This document shows positions 16,755 to 23,464 of a DNA stretch of 38,035 bases, in pieces. The DNA is from Rhodospirillaceae bacterium (GTDB lineage: Bacteria; Pseudomonadota; Alphaproteobacteria; MPNO01; UBA2964). A model generated the notes under the pieces. The model made no database searches, was not told where the DNA came from, and saw only the letters and a program-made list of their open reading frames with translations. The stretch spans positions 1 to 38,035 of the forward strand of contig JABJKO010000277.1 of assembly GCA_018660305.1 (NCBI GenBank), given 5' to 3'. A program made the translations under genes and the position numbers. Within the stretch, counting starts at the first letter, position 1. Each line of letters opens with the position of its first letter.

Positions 16755-17331
16755 GAAAAAGAAATCCGGCAAACCCCGGAAACCCGCCCCATCGAAACCC
16801 GGCCTCAGCCTGGAGGATGCGGCCCTGTTCGATGCCGCCATGCGCGATGTGGAGACCATCAGCGATTACGATGATCCGCCTCCGGCGAGTATAACGCCGC
16901 CACCGCCCCAGGCGCCGGCAGCCAAACGCAAAAGCCCCACCCGCCGCCCGCCGCCGGAACCGCCGCCGAACAAAAAGCTTCCCGCGTTGAAACCCGGCGC
17001 GTCGGCCGATGTGGATACCCGTACCCTGACCCGGTTCAAGCGCGGCCAGATGCGCCCGGAAGGCCGGCTCGATCTCCACGGCATGGTGCAGACCGAGGCG
17101 CACCGCGCCCTGAATTCCTACGTGGCGCAGGCCCAATCGTCGGGGCTGCGCTGCATCATCGTGATTACCGGCAAGGGCCGGGTCAGCGAAGGCGGCGGCG
17201 TGCTGCGCAACCAGGTGCCCCAATGGCTCAACAGCCCGGCGCTGCGCCCCCTCATTCTGGCCTTTACCCCGGCCCAGCCCCGCGACGGCGGCGACGGCGC
17301 GCTCTATGTGCTGCTGCGCCGCAAACGCTGA
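16738..17331 (+). CDS. Smr-domain protein
   Basis: A 197-residue protein with a Lys/Pro-rich, probably disordered N-terminal half (repeated PPP and KRKSP stretches, residues 1-85) and a C-terminal Smr domain. The Smr signature is clear: RLDLHGMVQTEAHRAL near residue 108, then the GKG motif in VITGKGRVSEGGGVLR and the ending GALYVLLRRK. Smr domains of the MutS2/SmrA type bind or nick DNA or RNA, but the substrate of the stand-alone alphaproteobacterial proteins is not established. In related genomes this gene normally follows mltA directly. Here it follows lutC, with its start inside the last codons of lutC. Confidence 0.92.
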   Translation: MTRRPEKKKSGKPRKPAPSKPGLSLEDAALFDAAMRDVETISDYDDPPPASITPPPPQAPAAKRKSPTRRPPPEPPPNKKLPALKPGASADVDTRTLTRFKRGQMRPEGRLDLHGMVQTEAHRALNSYVAQAQSSGLRCIIVITGKGRVSEGGGVLRNQVPQWLNSPALRPLILAFTPAQPRDGGDGALYVLLRRKR

Positions 17332-17387
17332 ACGGGCGCCGGCCGGCTTTACACTAAACGCCGAATTAACCGTATTTCGCCACCAAA

Positions 17388-17405
17388 CTGTCGGTAGATT
17401 TTACA
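17388..17405 (+). promoter_or_regulatory. Candidate upstream activator site for the sigma-54 promoter
   Basis: CTGTCGGTAGATTTTACA carries a TGT-N11-ACA dyad and ends 65 bp before the -24 element of the sigma-54 promoter, a usual distance for an enhancer-binding activator. I assign it only from position and partial symmetry. PEP-CTERM genes elsewhere are often controlled by the PrsK/PrsR two-component pair and RpoN, which makes PrsR the natural candidate. Confidence 0.4.
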
Positions 17406-17469
17406 ATCCCGATTTCGGCCCCCTCCCCTTAACCATCGTCATCGGCTTAAGAGCCCGCATTAACCCGGT

Positions 17470-17486
17470 TGGCACGGGAATTGCAT
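17470..17486 (+). promoter_or_regulatory. Sigma-54 (-24/-12) promoter of the PEP-CTERM gene
   Basis: TGGCACGGGAATTGCAT matches the RpoN consensus TGGCAC-N5-TTGCW exactly, with GG and GC ten bases apart. Transcription would start near 17497, giving a leader of about 100 nt before the ATG at 17595. Sigma-54 control is typical of short PEP-CTERM proteins. Confidence 0.85.
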
Positions 17487-17594
17487 GAATGCGGTTGGTT
17501 GGCGTCCACGGTGGGCGGCTCCTTTGATAGCAACAGCAATGGATGGCAGGACGTAGATACGCGGTCACCGTTGCACAGCACGGGAGATTTTAAA

Positions 17595-18173
17595 ATGAGA
17601 CATAAATTTCTATCCCTAGCCATTGGGCTAGCGGCCATGGCGTTCGCGGGAAGCGTAAATGCTGCCATCATTCATGATGAGACCGTGAACGGTGATCTGT
17701 CCGGCAACAATTTGCTTCCGTCTGTTCTGGCGGTCGGTGTCGGAAGTAATATCGTTAACGGGACTGTCGGCAGCAATGGCGACGACGATTTCTTCAGCTT
17801 CACGATTGGTGCGGGTCAGTCGCTGGACACCATCATCGTGCTGGGTCACGCACCGAGCGCTTCGACGTCGTTTCTGGGGGTCCAGTTAGGCGGAACCTTT
17901 CCTTTAGTTGCGAACAACGCCATGCACGGAGTTGATTTTTTCGGAGCCGCTGACATCGGTCAGGACATTCTTGACGATATGGCGGCGTCTAACGGCAACT
18001 TCACCGGCTCACTTGGTGCCGGGACGTATACCTTCTGGGTCGATGAGGGCAGTTTGGCCGAAACCTATTCCCTTGAATTCAATGTAGGCGCCATTCCCGA
18101 ACCCGGCACGCTGGCCCTGTTCGGCCTCGGCCTCGCGGGTCTAGGGTTTGCGAGACGCAAGCGGATGATCTGA
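17595..18173 (+). CDS. PEP-CTERM sorting domain protein
   Basis: From the ATG at 17595 (CGGGAGA upstream) this is a 192-residue secreted protein. Signal peptide: MRHKFLSLAIGLAAMAFAGS followed by VNA, with cleavage likely before AIIHDE. The C-terminus has the complete sorting signal: IPEPGTLALFGLGLAG and a terminal RRKR cluster, recognised by exosortase (EpsH/XrtA type), which removes the tail after the PEP motif. The middle is Gly/Asn/Asp-rich, predicted beta-structure (GDDDFFSFTIGAGQSLD resembles pre-peptidase or calcium-binding repeats of such proteins). It probably belongs to the extracellular matrix or exopolysaccharide system. Exosortase and EPS genes are not in the window. It is a single-gene unit with its own promoter and terminator, and base use is less GC-rich than in the neighbours. 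Confidence 0.9.
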   Translation: MRHKFLSLAIGLAAMAFAGSVNAAIIHDETVNGDLSGNNLLPSVLAVGVGSNIVNGTVGSNGDDDFFSFTIGAGQSLDTIIVLGHAPSASTSFLGVQLGGTFPLVANNAMHGVDFFGAADIGQDILDDMAASNGNFTGSLGAGTYTFWVDEGSLAETYSLEFNVGAIPEPGTLALFGLGLAGLGFARRKRMI

Positions 18174-18199
18174 TTTAGCCCTTACACTTGATGCGCGAG

Positions 18200-18233
18200 A
18201 CGGCGGTTCTTCGGAGCCGCCGTTTTCATTTTG
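18200..18233 (+). terminator. Intrinsic terminator of the PEP-CTERM gene
   Basis: A 10-bp stem ACGGCGGTTC / GAGCCGCCGT (one G-T pair) around a TTCG tetraloop, followed by TTTCATTTT, begins 27 bp after the stop codon. Confidence 0.85.
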
Positions 18234-18248
18234 ATCTCCCCCGTATGG

Positions 18249-18360
18249 TCGTCATCCCCGGATCAAGTCCAGGGCAGGCTCTCGTGCTCGACACGAGGAT
18301 CTTTTTCCACAGGAGGTTACGATGGCTGGGAGATCCTCGCATCAAGTGCGAGGATGACGA
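18249..18360. repeat. Paired REP-like hairpin element
   Basis: In the 391-bp gap between the PEP-CTERM gene and the hemerythrin, TCGTCATCC (18249-18257) is the inverse of GGATGACGA (18352-18360), delimiting a 112-bp unit. Each end carries its own hairpin with the same TCAAG loop: CCCCGGA-TCAAG-TCCAGGG at the left (one mismatch) and ATCCTCGCA-TCAAG-TGCGAGGAT at the right (perfect 9-bp stem). The middle holds CTCGTG-CTCGA-CACGAG. This is the layout of interspersed GTCATCCC repeats. The rest of the gap to 18564 shows no gene, only an AT-rich leader before the hemerythrin. Confidence 0.75.
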
Positions 18361-18564
18361 GGGTGATTTTGCCGGAAAAAGGTCCGCTCCGGGTCACGAA
18401 CGGCCCCTCTGACCAACGCCGGTGACTTCTGCTTTGCCTTCCATAGCAGATCCGGACGTCTGATGCCGAAGGCTAAGCGGGCGGATTTATGGGCTAGATT
18501 TTTATGGTTAATCCGCTCTTAAAACCCCCGCTGTAGGATCGCTTGAAATTTAAGGAGCGAGCTT

Positions 18565-18984
18565 ATGAGTTCTTCCGCGGATCGATATAAATCCCACAAT
18601 GTGTCAAACTCGGTAGACGACGAACACCAGGAGATCATAAAGCTCGTCAAGGGGTTCGACGAGTTGTTACGCCAGGGCGGCACGGCGGAACAGATCATCG
18701 ACCTCTTCGCCGTTGTGCTTTGGAACATTCGGTCGCACTTCGAGTCCGAAGAGCAATTAATGCTCCAAAACAGCTATGCTGGTTATCAGCCCCATAAAAC
18801 TGAACATGACCGCCTGCTCGACGAGCTGAGCGGGATCATGGCGGATTACGAGAACGGCGCCTATGCCGACCGGCATCTGTCGCTGGCGGAGCGGTTTACC
18901 GACTGGTTTGAGGCTCATCTGGCGGAGATGGATGCGCCGATGATCGCATTCGAGCATCAGAAGCAGGGCGACACGATCGCCTGA
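18565..18984 (+). CDS. Hemerythrin-domain protein
   Basis: A 139-residue single-domain hemerythrin with all seven di-iron ligands of the family in order: His21 in DDEHQE, His58 and Glu62 in HFESEE, His77 and His81 in HKTEH, His118 and Asp123 in HLAEMD. Such proteins bind O2 reversibly and are used for oxygen sensing, delivery or protection; in bacteria NO and redox sensing have also been proposed. No signalling domain is attached, so it is a soluble bacteriohemerythrin. AAGGAG precedes the ATG at a good distance. It converges with a second hemerythrin gene 51 bp downstream, with no clear hairpin between them. Confidence 0.92.
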   Translation: MSSSADRYKSHNVSNSVDDEHQEIIKLVKGFDELLRQGGTAEQIIDLFAVVLWNIRSHFESEEQLMLQNSYAGYQPHKTEHDRLLDELSGIMADYENGAYADRHLSLAERFTDWFEAHLAEMDAPMIAFEHQKQGDTIA

Positions 18985-19035
18985 TCCGGGGAGCGTCAGT
19001 CACCGCGCCGGAATGTCGCCTTCAGGCCAACGCCG

Positions 19036-19692
19036 CTACCGCAGAATGGGGCGTGCGAAGTGGAGGGCCTCTTCGAATGTCATCTGGCTGACCGGCATGA
19101 CAATGTCTTCGATCGCGATGCTCTCTTTCCCGCCTTCAGTCAACAGACGGGCACATCGGCGCAGGGCTGCTGCCTTTGCGGCGGGGACGGTGAGGGTCAC
19201 GGTCTCCTCCGTTTCGTCGAGCAGATCTTCCTGAAGATCCGGTGTCGGCGGAACGTCCGAAACATCGGCAATAGATTGTGTTTCCGTTTCCATGTCACCG
19301 CGCAGATAGGGCGTGTATTTCGTGTCCTCCTGGAGGATGTGATGGATCAACCATTCGCGCAGGAAAGTCAGGAGCTTGGTCGGATCGATTTTCTTTGGCT
19401 TGCTGGTGAATATGATCCGGATGGCATAGACGGTCCGGGTCAAATGGCGATGGAGACGCTTGTGGCTAGCCAAATCCGGATAATCGTATGTTTCCATCAA
19501 GGCTTCTTCGCGTGAGAAATGCTCGTCGACGTATTTCGCCAGGTTACCGATAATTTGACCGATTTGCCCTCGTGCTGCGCCGGCACTGATTGCTTCATGC
19601 AGGGAATTGACGGTATTCACGAGATCCTTGTGATCGTTATCTATCACCCTGAGATGGACTGAATATTCGTCTGACCAAGGAAAATAACTCAT
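19036..19692 (-). CDS. Bacteriohemerythrin with acidic C-terminal extension
   Basis: A 218-residue protein. Residues 1-130 are a canonical bacteriohemerythrin opening with FPWSDEYSVHLRVIDNDH. The ligands His21, His58, Glu62 (HFSREE), His77, His81 (HKRLH), His118 and Asp123 (HILQED) are all present, at the same numbering as in the neighbouring hemerythrin although the sequences otherwise differ. Residues 131-218 are an extension: an acidic linker (DVSDVPPTPDLQEDLLDETEE) and a helical ending ALHFARPILR that I do not recognise. The extension could be a protein-interaction tail that makes it a sensor. The two convergent genes may have separate expression and complementary oxygen responses; no partner kinase or cyclase is adjacent. 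Confidence 0.88.
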   Translation of the reverse strand: MSYFPWSDEYSVHLRVIDNDHKDLVNTVNSLHEAISAGAARGQIGQIIGNLAKYVDEHFSREEALMETYDYPDLASHKRLHRHLTRTVYAIRIIFTSKPKKIDPTKLLTFLREWLIHHILQEDTKYTPYLRGDMETETQSIADVSDVPPTPDLQEDLLDETEETVTLTVPAAKAAALRRCARLLTEGGKESIAIEDIVMPVSQMTFEEALHFARPILR

Positions 19693-20034
19693 TGGCGAGG
19701 TTCCGGATCGAGGATGGTTTTGGATTCTGACATGTTCTGTCCCTGCCGCTCACGGAGCGCGTGAAACTTTCTTTGAGGCCTATGGATTAAACGATAAACA
19801 TGGTTAACAACGCATAAAGCGCGCCGATCCCCCAGCGGACATCTCGTTTGCGCGTTCGACGTTGAGGTAAGACCGAAAGCCGTTTCGGCAGCCGCTGCAT
19901 TTCGCGGTCGATTGCCACTGTACAAGCAAGGCCCCTATGATGGGCTGGGCCGACGGCGCGCTTTGCCGCCAATTTTGAAGGCGCGCTTTGCCGCTAGTTA
20001 TAAAGGCTGACCAAGCAGGGAACGGAGGCATTGA
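19693..20034. other. Intergenic region upstream of the luciferase-like gene, with a 25-bp direct repeat
   Basis: No convincing gene lies in these 342 bp. They hold the leader of the minus-strand hemerythrin and that of the plus-strand LLM gene. Two imperfect tandem copies of GGCGCGCTTTGCCGC plus ten further bases occur at 19955-19979 and 19980-20004, just before the ribosome-binding site GGAGG (20024-20028). They could be an operator or simple slippage. A CAGCGGACATCTCG stretch at 19838 resembles decayed intergenic repeat sequence also seen near 27325 and 29370. Confidence 0.5.
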
Positions 20035-21072
20035 ATGGAATTTGGGCTTTTCTCCAACGGTGAACGGGGCAACCCCATCGCCCGGACCACCTATGACGAG
20101 GATCTGGCCGAGGTGATCCATGCGGACGAACTCGGCATGGACGAGGCCTGGATCAGCGAACACGGTACTTTTCTGAGCTGGGAGAAACCCGACACCCTGC
20201 CGAGCGCCGATCTTCTTATCTGCAAGGCCGTTTCGCTGACCAAGAACATTCGCATGGGGCCGGGCATTCGGCCGTTGCCGTTCTTCCATCCCATGCAGAT
20301 CGCGACCGATGTGGCCGTGTGCGATCATCTATGCGACGGAAGATACCTGGCCGGCTTCGGTCTCGGCATCGGCACCGGCAACGGCCAGCGCGGCGAGTTG
20401 CCGGGCGACCGCCGCGTGATGATGAACGAGGCCATCGACCTCATTCTCAAATGCTGGACGGCGCCCGAGCCGTTCGACTGGAATGGGGAAATCTGGCAGG
20501 GACGGGACTGGCACATCCTGCCGCAGCCACTGACAAAGCCGCGGCCCGAGGTCGGCATCGCCTGTTCGCGCTCGGATGAAACCCTGCAGATGGCGGCAGC
20601 GAAGGGCTTTCTTCCCTTGGTGCACTTCACATCGTCGCCTCCGCAGATCAAGCAGATGCTCGACATCTATATGGGCGCCGACAGCGGGGACATTCCGGCA
20701 CGGCGCAGCCGCACCCGTGTCGCCCGCGTCGCGTACGTGGCGGAAAGCGATGAGCAGGCCGTCATGGAGATGGAAAATGCCGTGCTGGGGTCACCGGTGA
20801 CAAGCGGGCGCCTGGATCATTATCTGCCGGAGAACGGCACGCGCGACGATCTGACCATGACCAATTTGGTCAAGTGGGACGGCGCATATATCGGCAGCCC
20901 CGACACGGTTTATGAGGGCCTCAAAAATCTTTACGACGAGGTCGGCGGTTTCGGCACCTTACTGCTTATCTCGGGCCGTGACTGGGGAACCTGGGAGCAG
21001 CGCATGCGTTCCTGGACACTCTTCATGGAAGAGGTCGCCCCCAGACTCGCCAAGCTTGACGCCGACAGGTAG
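20035..21072 (+). CDS. LLM-class flavin-dependent oxidoreductase (luciferase-like monooxygenase)
   Basis: A 345-residue bacterial-luciferase-fold (TIM barrel) oxidoreductase. It begins MEFGLFSNGERG, has HADELGMDEAWISEHG in the second strand region, MGPGIRPLPFFHPMQIATDVA around residue 80, and the family's FGLGIGTGN segment followed by a glycine-rich FMN-binding region. Members use reduced FMN and O2 to oxidise aldehydes, sulfonates, terpenoids or aromatic ring products. The substrate cannot be deduced. GGAGG stands six bases before the ATG. It shares strand and proximity with the aromatic cluster to the right but is separated from it by the oppositely oriented lysR gene, so joint function is only suggested. 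Confidence 0.9.
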   Translation: MEFGLFSNGERGNPIARTTYDEDLAEVIHADELGMDEAWISEHGTFLSWEKPDTLPSADLLICKAVSLTKNIRMGPGIRPLPFFHPMQIATDVAVCDHLCDGRYLAGFGLGIGTGNGQRGELPGDRRVMMNEAIDLILKCWTAPEPFDWNGEIWQGRDWHILPQPLTKPRPEVGIACSRSDETLQMAAAKGFLPLVHFTSSPPQIKQMLDIYMGADSGDIPARRSRTRVARVAYVAESDEQAVMEMENAVLGSPVTSGRLDHYLPENGTRDDLTMTNLVKWDGAYIGSPDTVYEGLKNLYDEVGGFGTLLLISGRDWGTWEQRMRSWTLFMEEVAPRLAKLDADR

Positions 21073-21138
21073 GGCCCGGCCGGATCACCGGCCAGCAGCG
21101 ACGTCTGACGGGGAACGGGAAGTTCTACTATTGTGCGG

Positions 21139-22044
21139 TCAAAATATTCGTCCGATGAAAAAGCGTTCCATGAATGTATTAAAGGCGCCAATTTTTGCGG
21201 GAACATATCGACTGCGCGCGAACAGGCTGAAAATTGACGCGCGCGGCAATTCATAATCGCACAGGACCTGTTTTACCGTTCCCTTCGCAAGCTGTTCGCG
21301 AAAAAATGCTTCTGGCCCATACGCTATTCCGAGACCCTGCTCAGCGGCGGCGGCAATCACACGGCCGGCGCTTGTGGTTATACGGCTGGAAACGGGTACG
21401 ACATATTCGTGCCCGTCGCGCGACAAGCGCCAAATGCTGGGATCCTCCACATAGCTGTATGACAAGCATTGGTGCTGGCCGAGAGCATCCGGTTCGTCGG
21501 GCTCGCCATTCAAGACAAGATATTCGGGAGACGCACATAAAATGCGTGTCGATTGGCTGATGCGGGAAATATCCAGCGTTTTCGGCAATTGTGGTTCTGA
21601 TTGGCGCAGGCGGATTGCGATATCGAAACCGCCTTCCATCGGATCAACCATTTGATCATTCAAACTCAAATCTAATTGGATGAGCGGAAATTCTCGCAGA
21701 AAATCCACAACGGCCTGCCCGATATCACTCAAACCAAAATTGACCGGCGCGACCACACGCAAAGTACCCTGGGGCCCCGAAGAGGAATCGGACACACTGC
21801 GTTCCGCGTTGTCTACATCTTCTAGAATGCGGCAGCATTTTTCATAAAACGACCCCCCTACTTCGGTCACGCTCATCTGCCGAGTTGTACGGTTTAGCAA
21901 CCTGACCCCAAGCCTGTCTTCCAGATCAATTATTTGGCGGCTGACCGCGGCCCGCGACATACCGGTGCGTCCGGTGGCCCGGGTGAAACCACCAGTTTCA
22001 ACAACCGCCGTGAAGGCCCTCATCTGATCAATTTGATTTGCCAT
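21139..22044 (-). CDS. LysR-family transcriptional regulator, divergent from the ligAB-pobA genes
   Basis: A 301-residue LysR regulator. The N-terminal winged helix-turn-helix covers residues about 4-62 (MRAFTAVVETGGFTRAT, then SRAAVSRQIIDLEDRLGVRL, NRTTRQMSVTEVG). The C-terminal effector domain starts near residue 92 (GTLRVVAPVNFGL) and is of the type common in the large group resembling DmlR/AaeR. It is transcribed away from ligA across a 182-bp intergenic region with two direct repeats that are probable binding sites, so it is the likely regulator of the aromatic genes, with an aromatic acid as inducer (inference). A GC hairpin at 21077-21093 lies between its stop and the LLM gene. Confidence 0.92.
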   Translation of the reverse strand: MANQIDQMRAFTAVVETGGFTRATGRTGMSRAAVSRQIIDLEDRLGVRLLNRTTRQMSVTEVGGSFYEKCCRILEDVDNAERSVSDSSSGPQGTLRVVAPVNFGLSDIGQAVVDFLREFPLIQLDLSLNDQMVDPMEGGFDIAIRLRQSEPQLPKTLDISRISQSTRILCASPEYLVLNGEPDEPDALGQHQCLSYSYVEDPSIWRLSRDGHEYVVPVSSRITTSAGRVIAAAAEQGLGIAYGPEAFFREQLAKGTVKQVLCDYELPRASIFSLFARSRYVPAKIGAFNTFMERFFIGRIF

Positions 22045-22058
22045 ATTGCGCGCATCTC

Positions 22059-22125
22059 ATTGTCAATATTAATGGGATAATATATTTCAATAAAACTATA
22101 TTGTCAAATTTAATGGGTCAATATA
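22059..22125. promoter_or_regulatory. Paired 26-bp direct repeats in the lysR-ligA divergent promoter
   Basis: ATTGTCAATATTAATGGG at 22059-22076 is repeated as ATTGTCAAATTTAATGGG at 22100-22117. The match continues with AATATA at the same offset, so the whole unit is 26 bp with four mismatches. Start-to-start distance is 41 bp, four helical turns, so both lie on the same DNA face. The region is very AT-rich. TTGTCA at 22101-22106 with TATAGG 15 bp further may form a weak promoter towards ligA (ATG at 22227). Position between a LysR gene and its likely target suggests paired regulator sites. Confidence 0.65.
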
Positions 22126-22226
22126 GGGTTCTTCAATCTTGGATATGACGAAACGACCTAAGCCCGGACTGATCCGGCACAGATAGCGATCCGTCTGGCC
22201 GTTCATTTGAACACTCGGAGGAAGAA

Positions 22227-22586
22227 ATGGTTGACCAGCGAAAACCAGGCAAATCAATCAAGGACACATACGTCTTTGAGCTGGAGATGAGCGACAGAGG
22301 ACGCAGAATAAACGACCTCGCTGAATGCCTGACCGTCCAGGAAAACCGCGACAAATTCAAAGCGGACAAAAACGCTTTTATGGACCGGTTCCAACTGACC
22401 GAAACCGAAAAAAAGCTGATCGACGACAATGACTGGCTCAATCTCGTTAAGGCCGGTGGCAACATTTACAACGTGGTCCGGATCGCGGCCCTGTTTGACG
22501 TTGGGCTTTACCCGTTGGGTGCGCAGCAGCTGGGCGTTTCATACGAAGAATTTCTCAAAACACGTAGCGAAAAGGGAGCAACCTGA
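22227..22586 (+). CDS. ligA: Protocatechuate 4,5-dioxygenase-type extradiol dioxygenase, alpha subunit
   Basis: A 119-residue LigA-domain protein. The helical core DRGRRINDLAECLTVQENRD, AFMDRFQLTETEKKLI and WLNLVKAGGNIYNVVRIAAL match the small subunit that caps the active site of LigB. LigAB opens the ring of protocatechuate between carbons 4 and 5 to give 4-carboxy-2-hydroxymuconate semialdehyde in the cytosol. Relatives use gallate or methylgallate, and the subunit alone cannot tell them apart. GGAGGAAGAA precedes the ATG. The ligB gene begins one base after the TGA, so the subunits are made in step. First gene of the rightward aromatic operon. Confidence 0.9.
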   Translation: MVDQRKPGKSIKDTYVFELEMSDRGRRINDLAECLTVQENRDKFKADKNAFMDRFQLTETEKKLIDDNDWLNLVKAGGNIYNVVRIAALFDVGLYPLGAQQLGVSYEEFLKTRSEKGAT

Positions 22587-22587
22587 A

Positions 22588-23433
22588 ATGGCTAGGATTG
22601 TTGCAGGTATTGGAACATCGCATGTTCCTTCGATTGGCGCGGTCGTCGATAACGGAAAACAGGATACGCCGGAGTGGAAACCTCTCTTTGATGCCTACGA
22701 GCCCGTAAAGACCTGGCTTTCGGACGATCTGAAAGTGGACGTGGTTATCGTCATCTACAACGATCACGCCTGCGATTTTTCCTTCTCGAAATATCCGACT
22801 TTCGCGGTTGGCGCGGCATCTGAATATGCCATCGCGGACGAGGGGTTCGGTGTCCGGCCATTGCCATCGATCAAAGGCGATCCTGCCCTATCGGCTCATA
22901 TTTGCCGGCATCTGGTTTACGAGGAAGAATTCGATATTACGATTTGCCGCGATATGAAAGTCGAGCACGGTCTTCTGGTCCCGATGGATTTATGCTTCCC
23001 CCATCAGGGGGACTGGCCGGTCAAGGTAATCCCGGTACAGGTCAATGTCCTGCAACACCCCATTCCAACCGCGCTCCGTTGCTACAAGTTGGGCAAGGCC
23101 CTGAGACGCGCGGTGGAGAGTTACGGCGATGATGTCAATGTTGCCATCATGGGTACCGGGGGAATGTCCCATCAATTGCATGGCGAGCGCTTCGGACATT
23201 TGAACACGGAGTTCGATAACTGGTTCCTGGACAAGATCGAAACCGATCCCCAGGCGCTGTGCGATATGACTCACTTTGAGTTGATGGAGCAGGCCGGCGC
23301 GGAAGCGGTGGAGCTCATTATGTGGCTCACCATGCGTGGTGCGATGACGCCCGGCGCACAACGCATACATCGCAACTATTACGCGCCCATGACCACCGGC
23401 ATGGGCCTCATCACCATGCAGGACGCCGCCTAG
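22588..23433 (+). CDS. ligB: Protocatechuate 4,5-dioxygenase-type extradiol dioxygenase, beta (catalytic) subunit
   Basis: A 281-residue class III extradiol dioxygenase from the ATG at 22588 (AGGGAG upstream). The iron ligands known from Sphingobium LigB can be placed: His12 in GTSHVPSIG, His60 in YNDHAC and Glu242 in AEAVELIMW. The catalytic acid/base His195 lies in GGMSHQLHGE. Length and ending (YYAPMTTGMGLITMQ) are normal. It inserts O2 into a catechol-type acid with Fe(II). With ligA one base upstream and a pobA-like gene 31 bp downstream, the set should make and cleave a protocatechuate-like diphenol. The enzymes for the following steps (ligC, ligI, ligJ, ligK) are not in the window. Confidence 0.93.
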   Translation: MARIVAGIGTSHVPSIGAVVDNGKQDTPEWKPLFDAYEPVKTWLSDDLKVDVVIVIYNDHACDFSFSKYPTFAVGAASEYAIADEGFGVRPLPSIKGDPALSAHICRHLVYEEEFDITICRDMKVEHGLLVPMDLCFPHQGDWPVKVIPVQVNVLQHPIPTALRCYKLGKALRRAVESYGDDVNVAIMGTGGMSHQLHGERFGHLNTEFDNWFLDKIETDPQALCDMTHFELMEQAGAEAVELIMWLTMRGAMTPGAQRIHRNYYAPMTTGMGLITMQDAA

Positions 23434-23464
23434 AATCTGTCCAACTGAATATAAGGAATTCATC

